A DNA stretch of 32,919 nt from Bacteriovorax stolpii. GTDB lineage: Bacteria; Bdellovibrionota; Bacteriovoracia; Bacteriovoracales; Bacteriovoracaceae. Where the stretch lies: contig CAMAYW010000001.1 in NCBI GenBank assembly GCA_945862475.1, forward strand, positions 1 through 32,919. The letters are read 5' to 3'. The translations under genes and the position numbers were made by a program. Numbering within the stretch: the stretch's first letter is position 1; every line of letters begins with the position of its first letter. The notes under the pieces are model-generated. The model ran no database searches. It was given only the letters and a program-made list of their open reading frames with translations, and was not told where the DNA came from. Positions 1 to 7,684 of the stretch are shown in pieces.

Positions 1-327
1 AGATTAACTGATTTTTACGAAACATTGGCATGGCCAGGAAATCTAAGAGAATTGTTTGGTCATTTGGAAAAGAAGAAAATTCTTTCAAAATCAATAAAGC
101 TTGATTTTGATCATTTGGATGAAGAACTCTTAACTAAGAGTTCTGACCTGATGAATTTGTCAGATTCAAAAGAACTTATTCCTCTTCAGGAAATGAAAGA
201 AGATTATGTGAAAAAAGTTTTAGCTACATGCGATGGTAATATCGCCTCAGCCTCTAGAAAATTAAAGGTTACTGAAAAAACCATAAAATCAATTTTACTT
301 AAAACTAATTGGCAAGAACGTAAGTGA
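1..327 (+). CDS. Sigma-54-dependent transcriptional activator, C-terminal fragment (5' partial)
   Basis: The reading frame is open from base 1 to a TGA at 325-327, so only the last 108 residues are in the window. It begins near the end of an AAA+ domain: WPGNLREL closely matches the WPGN(V/I)REL motif of NtrC-type bacterial enhancer-binding proteins. A linker follows, then a Fis-type helix-turn-helix (about residues 80-102) containing GNIASASRKLKVTEKTIKS, where the family has a GNxxxAAxxLGIxxxTLxxKL pattern. These proteins hydrolyse ATP to remodel sigma-54 RNA polymerase and bind upstream enhancers. The missing N-terminus may hold a receiver or other sensor domain, so the signal is unknown. 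The last 23 bases overlap the convergent gene that ends at 305. The family call is solid; the exact subfamily cannot be decided. Confidence 0.85.
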   Translation, partial: RLTDFYETLAWPGNLRELFGHLEKKKILSKSIKLDFDHLDEELLTKSSDLMNLSDSKELIPLQEMKEDYVKKVLATCDGNIASASRKLKVTEKTIKSILLKTNWQERK

Positions 328-1150
328 TTCTAACTTCAGAAACAAAACCGTTGATTTCGTAAATCTGAAGGAAGTTATTAATCTCTTGAATGAGTTTCTT
401 CCGGATAATATCTTTCCCTTCCTCTTCTAGAGGAAACACGGCCACGGACGGCTCTACTTGAAGTATAAGGTGATCTCTCAACTGAAAATCATGCTTATCT
501 AGAAACATTTTCGTTTCTCTATTGCTCGCAGTAGTAATGAAATCAATGTCCACAGATTTTATTTCATTCACATTGGCAAAATAGACTGGAAGTCGAAGAT
601 TCGAAATTTCAACGAAACGAGTTTGTTTCTTATAGTACTCTGGCCTTCCATAGGGAACTTCCTCAGGTAAACTGGCCGGAGCTCTCAATGCTTCGTTTTG
701 AATATGGGCAATTTTTTGTCCAGAAAAACCAATACCAATCACTGAAAGTATAGAAGCAGCAGATAAGAAGAGAAGTCCAAGAGTCTGGGTTGCCGACAGA
801 TCATCAAACGATTTTGAAAGATAGATCCAAGGAAATACAAAAAACTTTTTAAATTTTCCAGCGGACTTGTTGTTCTTCTCATACTCATCCCAAGCGACTT
901 TTAAACCACTGAAAGCTTCAGGTTTAAATTTGGTTTCTGATAGTTTTCTTTTAGTGGAGGCGATAAAAATGGGCAGATATTTTTTTAAAAGCGCAGGGAT
1001 ATTTTTAATAAACGAGATGAGATTCTGTTTAAGTGACTTATATTTTTCAACGACTCTTTTAATAGGTGAAGGAACTAGCTTCCAGAGAAACTCCAGGAGC
1101 TTAAAAATAAGATTGTTAATAAAGGTTTCTAATTTGGTAATTAATCCCAT
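305..1150 (-). CDS. Membrane protein with FliL-like C-terminal domain (tentative)
   Basis: A 281-residue protein. The ATG at 1150 is chosen because AGGA lies 6 bases upstream; an in-frame TTG at 1168 is also possible but has no ribosome binding site. Residues 1-115 are basic, Lys- and Phe-rich and probably cytoplasmic. A single membrane segment spans about residues 123-143 (GLLFLSAASILSVIGIGFSG). The remaining ~135 residues should be periplasmic. The C-terminal ~85 residues have the FliL pattern: a short strand, then MFLDKHDFQLRDHLIL, then a helix KKLIQEINNFLQ, then a final strand VRITYVLAN. FliL proteins associate with the flagellar stator and have one membrane span, but usually have about 150-180 residues and a short N-terminus, so the long basic N-terminal part is unusual. 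No flagellar neighbours are visible. The FliL relation is by eye only; otherwise call it a single-span membrane protein of unknown function. Confidence 0.6.
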   Translation of the reverse strand: MGLITKLETFINNLIFKLLEFLWKLVPSPIKRVVEKYKSLKQNLISFIKNIPALLKKYLPIFIASTKRKLSETKFKPEAFSGLKVAWDEYEKNNKSAGKFKKFFVFPWIYLSKSFDDLSATQTLGLLFLSAASILSVIGIGFSGQKIAHIQNEALRAPASLPEEVPYGRPEYYKKQTRFVEISNLRLPVYFANVNEIKSVDIDFITTASNRETKMFLDKHDFQLRDHLILQVEPSVAVFPLEEEGKDIIRKKLIQEINNFLQIYEINGFVSEVRITYVLAN

Positions 1151-1307
1151 CAGTGTTCCTATCGGCAAATCTTTAAATAGAGATAAATAAAAAGTGTTTC
1201 AGTCGGATACTGGGGCAGCTTTTTCCCAGAGAGCTTTCTCCCTTAGGCTTAGCCCTTTTATTGCCGAAAGTGGAACTATGTCATGAAAAAGCAAAGGATG
1301 GTTTTGT

Positions 1308-1934
1308 ATGACACTGAAATTTTTAAAACTTCTTTTTGTATTCACCCTCATTTCAGGTTGTACTCAATTTCAAACGGGTAGAAGTTATACCAGTGAGATG
1401 GATCATGACGATTCTCGATTTTTTAGTCCCAATGAGGATTTTCCTATCGTTTCTGGGGATTCTGGGCGGTACTGGATGACAGACAAGGAACGAAAACTCA
1501 GAACTCCCATGTCTGAAGAAGAGGCTTTTAAAAATCGAACGCACGATGCACTTAGAGCTGAACTTCATCGCTTAGAAAAAACTCAACATGATGAAGATTT
1601 TGAATTTTATCAGCTTCATAAACATCGTTTTCAAACAATCTCAGAAAATATTTATTTTTTAAAACTTCCTTACTACGAGCGGAAATCTTACCTTATCGAC
1701 AGGGGATTCATTCAACCCACAAGGGCGCCAAGTTCCCTCTCTTCTTTTGATTCCATGAAAAACGATGTGGTGATTGGAATGAAAAAGGGCCAAGTGATGG
1801 CCTCAATCGGACGGCCTTCAAAAGTTGAGGTCGCGGGAAATCCTCAGGACGAGAATGAAAGATGGCTTTATCATATGAATGGCGCGTCGAAATATATCTA
1901 CTTTGAGTCTGGAGAAGTTCAGGGCTGGGAGTAG
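1308..1934 (+). CDS. Lipoprotein with BamE/SmpA-like C-terminal domain
   Basis: A 208-residue protein. A lipoprotein signal peptide ends in the lipobox LISGC, with the lipidated Cys at residue 18, so the mature protein should be anchored to a membrane on the periplasmic side. The central region (about 40-140) is charged and helical and unlike anything I recognise. The last ~55 residues, VVIGMKKGQVMASIGRPSKV followed by ENERWLYHMN and a short strand, match the BamE/SmpA/OmlA fold: the IxxGMxxxQVxxxLGxP motif, then a W-x-Y strand. In BamE this fold binds BamD and BamA, but many unrelated lipoproteins use it. An AAAGGA ribosome binding site lies about 10 bases before the ATG. The protein is about twice the size of a true BamE, so I do not assign bamE. 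Confidence 0.8.
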   Translation: MTLKFLKLLFVFTLISGCTQFQTGRSYTSEMDHDDSRFFSPNEDFPIVSGDSGRYWMTDKERKLRTPMSEEEAFKNRTHDALRAELHRLEKTQHDEDFEFYQLHKHRFQTISENIYFLKLPYYERKSYLIDRGFIQPTRAPSSLSSFDSMKNDVVIGMKKGQVMASIGRPSKVEVAGNPQDENERWLYHMNGASKYIYFESGEVQGWE

Positions 1935-2013
1935 CTATAAAGTTTCAGCTATTTGGCCCCTCTCCCCATAGGAAATAGGTGCATTTTTCTCCCTAACAAG
2001 GTAACGTAACCCC

Positions 2014-2036
2014 ACCTAAATTTAGGTTTCTATTAT
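2014..2036 (+). promoter_or_regulatory. Candidate accA promoter with palindromic operator
   Basis: Bases 2014-2027 read ACCTAAATTTAGGT, a perfect 14-base palindrome. Three bases on, TATTAT at 2031-2036 matches the sigma-70 -10 consensus at five of six positions. The -35 region (around 2008-2013) is poor. A palindrome in the -35/-10 spacer is where a dimeric repressor would block polymerase, so this is a candidate operator for the accA operon. The regulator is unknown. Palindrome and -10 are seen directly; function is inferred. Confidence 0.5.
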
Positions 2037-2058
2037 CAACTTAACCCCGAGGGTTTAG

Positions 2059-3039
2059 ATGGATTTTACGTTAGATTTCGAGCGCCCAGTTTCAGAGTTA
2101 GAAAATCAGATTCGCGAACTAAAAGAGGCCTCTCATCAAAATATAGATATTTCACATGAGATTGAGGCCCTTCAATCGAAAGTGAATAAGATGCTCGAGG
2201 ACATTTATACTAAACTCTCTCCTTGGCAAAGAACCCAGCTTTCACGTCACCCTGCTAGACCTCATGCACTAGATTACATCGAAAAAATAATCACAGATTT
2301 TCATGAAGTTCACGGTGACAGACGTTTTTCTGACGACCCCTCAATGGTGACTGGATTTGGTTATATTGATGGACAAAAAGTAGCTGTGATTGGAATTGAG
2401 AAGGGACGAAAAACGCAGGAAAAAATTAAAAGAAATTTCGGGATGGCAAATCCTGAAGGCTATAGAAAAGCCCTTCGAGTCATGCAAATGGCGTCTCAGT
2501 TTGGAATTCCAGTTGTGACTTTCGTTGATACTCCGGGTGCTTATCCGGGAATCGGTGCAGAAGAGCGTGGCCAAGCCCTCGCGATAGCAGAAAATTTAGA
2601 GGAAATGTTTAATATTAAATCTCCCATCATTTCTATTGTGATCGGCGAAGGTGGATCTGGTGGAGCTTTAGGTATTGCAGTTGCAGATAAAGTGTTCATG
2701 ATGGAGTATTCTGTTTATTCAGTTATTTCTCCAGAGTCTTGTGCGTCCATTTTATGGTCTGATTCAAAAATGGCAGAGACTGCCGCCAACTCACTTCAGC
2801 TTTCTCCTAATAAGGCCCTTGAACTAAAAGTTATTGATGGAATTATTAAAGAGCCAGCTGGTGGGGCCCACCGTCATGCTGATAAAGCGATTCAGATTGT
2901 GAAAGATTCGATTCTTTCTCATTTAGATTCACTTAAGAAAGAAGATCTTGATCTTCTTATGCAAAAGCGTTTTGAAAAATTCCGCCAAATGGGAAACATT
3001 ACATTAACCATTGATAACTCTGAAGAGTCGAAGGCATAA
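2059..3039 (+). CDS. accA: Acetyl-CoA carboxylase carboxyltransferase subunit alpha
   Basis: A 326-residue protein, normal length for AccA. With AccD it forms the carboxyltransferase that moves the carboxyl group from carboxybiotin to acetyl-CoA, giving malonyl-CoA for fatty acid synthesis in the cytoplasm. Visible features are the N-terminal helical region with FERPVSELENQI, the RHPARPHALDYI segment, and the crotonase-type core with GIEKGRK, DTPGAYPGIGAEERGQA, IGEGGSGGALG and SVISPESCASILW. The start ATG is preceded by a modest CGAGGG ribosome binding site. It is the first gene of an operon with yicC, gmk and rel, with one base between the accA stop and the yicC start. AccD and the biotin subunits are not in the window. 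Confidence 0.97.
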   Translation: MDFTLDFERPVSELENQIRELKEASHQNIDISHEIEALQSKVNKMLEDIYTKLSPWQRTQLSRHPARPHALDYIEKIITDFHEVHGDRRFSDDPSMVTGFGYIDGQKVAVIGIEKGRKTQEKIKRNFGMANPEGYRKALRVMQMASQFGIPVVTFVDTPGAYPGIGAEERGQALAIAENLEEMFNIKSPIISIVIGEGGSGGALGIAVADKVFMMEYSVYSVISPESCASILWSDSKMAETAANSLQLSPNKALELKVIDGIIKEPAGGAHRHADKAIQIVKDSILSHLDSLKKEDLDLLMQKRFEKFRQMGNITLTIDNSEESKA

Positions 3040-3040
3040 A

Positions 3041-3916
3041 ATGAGTGTGTATTCGATGACGGGATTTGGTAAAGGCGAGGCCTCTGGTCAAAACTTTACG
3101 ATAACAACTGAAATTAAAACGGTAAATAATCGATTCAAGGATTTTAAATTTAGAATGAGTTCCATGTTTAATTCACTCGAGCTTGATCTAAGGTCAAAGC
3201 TAGAAAGTGAATTTAAGCGGGGCAGTTTTGATATCTCTGTCAGTTATAAGAGAACTGAAAAGTCAGGAACTGAGTTTCAAATTGATTTGAAAAAAGTTGA
3301 GGCTTATCTTGAACTTATGAAACCCGTATTTGATAAGGGTGGAGTTTCACTTGAGGTGAGTCCGACAGAATTTCTGCGCCCTGATTTTTATAAAGATGAA
3401 GATAGTGACAAAGAAAAAGAATTATCTCCTTTGGCGATGGAGTCCTTTGATCTAGCGATTAAGGCCCTGAAGTTGTCCCGTTCTCACGAGGGTCAAAAGC
3501 TGGTAGATAAATTATTTGATCATCTTGGTGTGTATGAGTCTTCTCTTGGTCAAGTCGAGAAGCTTAAGGCCCTTTATCCTGAAATGATGAAGGATAAACT
3601 CACAACTAAACTTAACGAGAAACTAAAAGACATTAAAATTGATGAGTCCCGTTTTCTTCAGGAAGTGGTTTATTACCTAGAAAAACTTGAAATAGACGAG
3701 GAGATTAATCGGGCAAAGATCCATTTAATTAAGCTTAAGTCCGTTTTAAAATCCACTGGGGAAATAGGACGACAAATTGATTTTCTTCTTCAGGAATTAG
3801 GGAGAGAAACCAATACCATGGGATCAAAATCTGCCCATCCAGAAATTTCCTCAAATGTCGTCGAGATGAAAGTACAATTAGAGAAGATACGCGAACAAGC
3901 ATTGAACTTGGAATAA
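3041..3916 (+). CDS. yicC: YicC/YloC family endoribonuclease
   Basis: A 291-residue protein. The ATG at 3041 gives the family's conserved N-terminus (SVYSMTGFGKGE); an in-frame TTG at 3011 lies inside accA and is not favoured. The N-terminal YicC domain includes KTVNNRFKDFKFRMS, and the C-terminal domain carries the conserved GRETNTMGSKSAHPEIS followed by VVEMKVQLEKIREQ. E. coli YicC has been described as an endoribonuclease acting on small RNAs, but the physiological substrate here is unknown. It starts one base after accA and ends two bases before gmk. yicC-gmk adjacency is widespread in bacteria and supports the assignment. Confidence 0.93.
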   Translation: MSVYSMTGFGKGEASGQNFTITTEIKTVNNRFKDFKFRMSSMFNSLELDLRSKLESEFKRGSFDISVSYKRTEKSGTEFQIDLKKVEAYLELMKPVFDKGGVSLEVSPTEFLRPDFYKDEDSDKEKELSPLAMESFDLAIKALKLSRSHEGQKLVDKLFDHLGVYESSLGQVEKLKALYPEMMKDKLTTKLNEKLKDIKIDESRFLQEVVYYLEKLEIDEEINRAKIHLIKLKSVLKSTGEIGRQIDFLLQELGRETNTMGSKSAHPEISSNVVEMKVQLEKIREQALNLE

Positions 3917-3918
3917 TC

Positions 3919-4479
3919 ATGTCTGGAAAGATGATTGTTATTTGTGCACCTTCAGGCACAGGTAAGTCCACATTATTAAATCGGCTCAAAGCTGATATTC
4001 CTGACCTCGTATGGTCAGTGTCGTGTACAACTCGTCCTATTAGGCAGGGTGAAGTTCACGGTAAAGACTATTTTTTTATTAAAAAAGATAGCTTCGAAGA
4101 ACAAATCAAGGCCGAAGAATTCATTGAGTGGGCCAAGGTGCACTCGAATTACTATGGGACTTCTAAACGTTTTGTGACAGAAGGACTTCTTAATAATTGG
4201 AATATGCTTTTTGATCTTGATGTTCAAGGGGCAGATGAAATGAAGCGTATTTATGGAGATGAAGCTCAAGTCATCTTCATTGAGCCACCTTCGATTGAAG
4301 AGTTAGAGAAAAGATTAATGGCAAGAGGAACTGATTCTTTGGAAGTGATTCAAGAGAGAATAAAAAACGCTCGGAAAGAACTTCAGAAAAAAGATAAGTA
4401 TGATCATCTTGTTCTAAACGACGATGTCGATAAGGCTTATGGGAAACTGAAGTCTATTGTAGAAAGGATCTTGAAATAA
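3919..4479 (+). CDS. gmk: Guanylate kinase
   Basis: A 186-residue enzyme of typical length that phosphorylates GMP to GDP using ATP, in the cytoplasm. The P-loop APSGTGKST is at residues 10-18. The GMP-binding region has SVSCTTRPIRQGEVHG, DYFFI and the YYGTSK segment, and LFDLDVQGA is the conserved Walker-B-like strand. ERLMARGTDS-type lid residues follow (here KRLMARGTDS). Its place just before a (p)ppGpp synthetase/hydrolase is usual, since both work on guanine nucleotides. The stop codon TAA is directly followed by the ATG of rel with no bases between, so translation is probably coupled. The omega-subunit gene rpoZ, often found between these two, is absent here. Confidence 0.97.
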   Translation: MSGKMIVICAPSGTGKSTLLNRLKADIPDLVWSVSCTTRPIRQGEVHGKDYFFIKKDSFEEQIKAEEFIEWAKVHSNYYGTSKRFVTEGLLNNWNMLFDLDVQGADEMKRIYGDEAQVIFIEPPSIEELEKRLMARGTDSLEVIQERIKNARKELQKKDKYDHLVLNDDVDKAYGKLKSIVERILK

Positions 4480-6681
4480 ATGTTTGCTGAACGGATCGAT
4501 TTTTCACATGAGGCGAATCTCACAATTGATGAGCTCGTTAAGCGAGTTGAAGTTCATTTGCCTGAAAGTGATCTGGGTGCCCTTCGGCGTTGTTATGAAT
4601 TTGCAGATAAAATGCATGCAGGAGTAAAGCGCTCTTCAGGCGAACCTTATATCATTCATCCGCTTAATGTTGCTGGAACCCTTGTGAAACTCAAAATGGA
4701 TCTTGATTCCATTATGGCGGGCCTTCTTCATGATACGGTTGAGGACTGTGAAGTCTCTCCAGAAGATATTGCTAAAATGTTTGGTCAGAATGTGGCGCAA
4801 ATTGTTGTTGGTTGTACGAAAATTTCAAAAATTAAATTTAAGACGAAAGAAGAATCTCAGGCAGAGAATTTTAGAAAAATGGTTGTCGCCATGGCCCAAG
4901 ATCTTCGAGTCATTATCGTTAAGCTCGCAGATAGAATGCATAATATGCGAACTCTTCAGTACATGACGAAAGAAAAACAGCAGGCAAAGGCACAGGAAAC
5001 GCTTGATATCTATGTTCCTTTGGCCTCTCGATTGGGTATTAACTCGGTGAAGGGAGATCTCGAGGATCTTTGCCTTCGTTATATTCATCCGGATATTTAT
5101 TATCGACTAGCTGAAAAAATCGCGATGAAAAAGCGCGAGAGAGAGTCGTACATTGAAGAAACCATCACTCTTATTGAAGAAAAGATGCTGGAGTATTCAG
5201 TTCAAGGTGAAGTCACGGGAAGGCCTAAGCATTTTTATTCAATCTATAAAAAAATGCAGCAACGTGGAGTGGACTTTGAACAAATTCAAGACCTACTCGC
5301 TTTTAGAGTTCTCATTAATAACATCACTGAATGTTACAAAGTTCTAGGAATTATTCACTCGGCGTTCACGCCGGTGCCAGGAAGATTTAAAGATTACATT
5401 GCTATTCCTAAGGTCAATAATTATCAATCTCTTCACACAACCGTTATTGGTCCCAAGGCGGAGAGAATTGAAATTCAAATTAGAACTTTTGAAATGCATG
5501 AAGTCGCTGAACGTGGAGTAGCTGCTCACTGGAAATATAAAGAAAGAAATAAAGCAGATTCGATCAATAAACTAAAATGGGTTGAAGAACTCATGGAGTT
5601 TAATCAGAACGTTGAAAACTCATCTGAATTCATGGATGTGGTGAAAAACGATCTCGATGTCGGAGGAGTTTTCATTTTTACGCCTCAAGGAGATGTGAAA
5701 GAACTTCGTTATGGAGCGACTCCTTTAGATTTTGCTTACGCTGTTCATACTGAAGTTGGAAACAAAACAGTGGGAGCGAAAGTTAATGGAAAAATGGTCC
5801 CTCTTAAATATCGTCTTAAGTCTGGAGATACGGTTGAAATTTTAACAAGTAAAACTCAAACGCCATCAAAAGATTGGCTGAAAATTTGTAAAACTTCTCG
5901 CGCTATCACTAAGATTCGTCAATACCTCATGAAAATTGAGCGAGATGAACACCGCGCACTTGGTGAGGACATTTTAGAGAAGGCATTGAAAAAGTTCGAT
6001 ACCTCGATCAAGTCACTAGAAAAGAAACAAGAATTTAAGCTTCTCTTTGATAAGCTTCATTACAAAAATCTTGAAGAGCTTTTTGTGAATATCGGCTCGA
6101 ATCATTTGCCAATTAAGGAAGTCCTAGTTGCTCTTCCTTCAGTGAACTTTAATGAAACAGACGAGCTTGATTTTAAAGAGGATGATAAGGAGCTTGAATC
6201 TTTTTTCAAAAAGACTCAAAAAACAGCTCGAAAAAGTACCAGTAACGATAATGCTGTCATTGTAGATGGACTAGATGATGTGATGGTGAAGATGGGCCGC
6301 TGCTGTAATCCCATTCCTGGAGATCCTATTACTGGAATTATTACTCGCGGTAGGGGCATTACCGTTCATACTTTTGGGTGCCCAAGAATCGTGGATATTG
6401 AAAAATCTCGAAATGTTTATGTGGAATGGAACAAACACTATACCTTCAGTCATCCTGTGAATATTAAAGTCACTACTCACGATAAACCTGGAATCCTGTC
6501 TAAGATCTCAAAATCTATCAATAATGCTGGCATCAATATCCGATCGGCGATTGCTCGTTCAATGCCAGACCAAAAAGGTAATTTTATTTTTGAAATTGAG
6601 GTCAAGGATTACTCAGAACTCCTTAAGACCATCAGTTCAATTGAGCAAATGGAAGAAGTCATCTCCGTCAACCGGGCCTAG
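4480..6681 (+). CDS. Bifunctional (p)ppGpp synthetase/hydrolase (Rel/SpoT family)
   Basis: A 733-residue long RSH protein. The N-terminal HD hydrolase domain keeps the metal-binding pattern: His60 in YIIHP, His84-Asp85 in LLHDTVED, and the later Asp in KLADRMHNM. The synthetase domain has GRPKHFYSIYKKM, the RFKDYIA motif (basic RxKD, typical of bifunctional enzymes rather than RelA-only EXDD types), NNYQSLHTTV and VAAHWKYKE. A TGS domain follows (GDVKELRYGATPLDFAYAVH), then a helical region, a cysteine-containing region (GRCCNPIPGDP, HTFGCPR) and a C-terminal ACT domain from about residue 655. The enzyme should both make and degrade the starvation alarmone. It is the last gene of the accA operon and abuts gmk. 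No other long RSH gene is in the window, so rel is as suitable a name as spoT. Confidence 0.95.
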   Translation: MFAERIDFSHEANLTIDELVKRVEVHLPESDLGALRRCYEFADKMHAGVKRSSGEPYIIHPLNVAGTLVKLKMDLDSIMAGLLHDTVEDCEVSPEDIAKMFGQNVAQIVVGCTKISKIKFKTKEESQAENFRKMVVAMAQDLRVIIVKLADRMHNMRTLQYMTKEKQQAKAQETLDIYVPLASRLGINSVKGDLEDLCLRYIHPDIYYRLAEKIAMKKRERESYIEETITLIEEKMLEYSVQGEVTGRPKHFYSIYKKMQQRGVDFEQIQDLLAFRVLINNITECYKVLGIIHSAFTPVPGRFKDYIAIPKVNNYQSLHTTVIGPKAERIEIQIRTFEMHEVAERGVAAHWKYKERNKADSINKLKWVEELMEFNQNVENSSEFMDVVKNDLDVGGVFIFTPQGDVKELRYGATPLDFAYAVHTEVGNKTVGAKVNGKMVPLKYRLKSGDTVEILTSKTQTPSKDWLKICKTSRAITKIRQYLMKIERDEHRALGEDILEKALKKFDTSIKSLEKKQEFKLLFDKLHYKNLEELFVNIGSNHLPIKEVLVALPSVNFNETDELDFKEDDKELESFFKKTQKTARKSTSNDNAVIVDGLDDVMVKMGRCCNPIPGDPITGIITRGRGITVHTFGCPRIVDIEKSRNVYVEWNKHYTFSHPVNIKVTTHDKPGILSKISKSINNAGINIRSAIARSMPDQKGNFIFEIEVKDYSELLKTISSIEQMEEVISVNRA

Positions 6682-6690
6682 ATTAAATTT

Positions 6691-6720
6691 TTGACATACA
6701 TAAATGCTGACAGTCATAAT
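6691..6720 (+). promoter_or_regulatory. Strong sigma-70-type promoter for the 6728 gene, apparently leaderless
   Basis: TTGACA at 6691-6696 is a perfect -35 box. It is followed by an 18-base spacer and CATAAT at 6715-6720, which matches the -10 consensus at five of six positions. The ATG of the signal-peptide protein begins at 6728, seven bases after the -10 box, so the predicted transcription start falls on or next to the A of AUG. There is no Shine-Dalgarno sequence. A TAA at 6722-6724 closes the frame upstream, so no earlier start is possible. Confidence 0.8.
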
Positions 6721-6727
6721 TTAAGAT

Positions 6728-7684
6728 ATGACTAAACTAATTCTTATCCTCTTCTTTGTGACTTCTCCACTTTGGGCCCAAAATGAGGAGATTTCTGAAC
6801 CGATAGAAGTGAGTGAAACTCCCATTCAAGAAGTCACTGCTGAAGAGAAAGTTGTCGAAGAAACTCCAGAGGCTTCAGCACCAGAACCAGAACCAGAGAT
6901 CGTTTCACCGCCAGTAGCAAATGTTGAAACTCCTACCATGACTACTGAAATTCCAGTTGAAGAAAAAGATTTTAACCCTAGAGAGAGTCACTGGTTTAAT
7001 GTGTTTGGTTTTGAATCATTAAAATATAAAGCCCCATTTAGTTTTACAGGAGTAAAAGAAACTTTTACTCCTAGAAATCAAGAACTATGGGGTGGAAGGC
7101 TTGGATTTGGTGGTGAGATTTATCTCGGATTAGGGCTTGTAACGACTACAAAAGTGGAAGGCTATTATGTGGGAACACTTTTTTCTCAAGTGTTAAATGC
7201 TGGACCAGATGATGTGGACGAGGAATTTGCCTTTAGTAAAAAAACGGGACAAGTCTTTGGTGTCGATGCAACTCAGACATTGGGATTTATGTTTGAAATG
7301 AAAACAAAAAATCCTTTTATGGATGAGTGGTCTTATCTCATGGTTGAACCGTATGTTGAATACGGTGTTGGGAAGGGGTGGGCCCAAAGTCGCTTAAACT
7401 ATCATTACGATACGGGGCCAACAGGAACTCAAGAAGATTATCGGATAAGTGTGAGAGATGATCTGGTTAATACAAGAGTGGGTGGTGGGATAAACTTTAC
7501 TTCAAGAAGTGGTTATTTCTTATTCTTAAAAACGTATGTGAATCGATACGATGTCACTCAAAGAAAAATAAGGACTTATGTGAAGCCTAACGGTGGGGGC
7601 GCAACCACTAGCTCAGATACTGAGAAAGATGTTAGAATAAATCCGGTAACGACTTTTGCTCTGGGCGGTGGTTATAAATTCTAA
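6728..7684 (+). CDS. Predicted outer-membrane beta-barrel protein
   Basis: A 318-residue protein of unknown function. Residues 1-17 form a signal peptide ending SPLWA before Gln. Residues 18-80 are a low-complexity Glu/Pro/Val-rich spacer with a short PEPEPE run. From about residue 85 the sequence alternates polar and hydrophobic residues with many aromatics and glycines (WGGRLGFGGEIYLGLGLV, YVEYGVGKGWA) and ends in the aromatic residue of GGGYKF, as expected for an outer-membrane barrel with a BAM recognition signal. The acidic/proline-rich N-terminal extension would sit in the periplasm. It has its own strong promoter and probably a leaderless mRNA. Its end overlaps the following lipoprotein gene, so the two products may act together. 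No named family is recognised. Confidence 0.8.
   Translation: MTKLILILFFVTSPLWAQNEEISEPIEVSETPIQEVTAEEKVVEETPEASAPEPEPEIVSPPVANVETPTMTTEIPVEEKDFNPRESHWFNVFGFESLKYKAPFSFTGVKETFTPRNQELWGGRLGFGGEIYLGLGLVTTTKVEGYYVGTLFSQVLNAGPDDVDEEFAFSKKTGQVFGVDATQTLGFMFEMKTKNPFMDEWSYLMVEPYVEYGVGKGWAQSRLNYHYDTGPTGTQEDYRISVRDDLVNTRVGGGINFTSRSGYFLFLKTYVNRYDVTQRKIRTYVKPNGGGATTSSDTEKDVRINPVTTFALGGGYKF

Noticed and set aside
867..1190. 107-residue plus-strand ORF
   Set aside because: It is antisense to the FliL-like gene, lacks a ribosome binding site, and shows no recognisable motif or plausible signal.
1930..1955. Possible terminator TAGCT...AGCTA after the BamE-like gene
   Set aside because: Only a five-base stem with a ten-base loop, followed by TTTGG rather than a T run.
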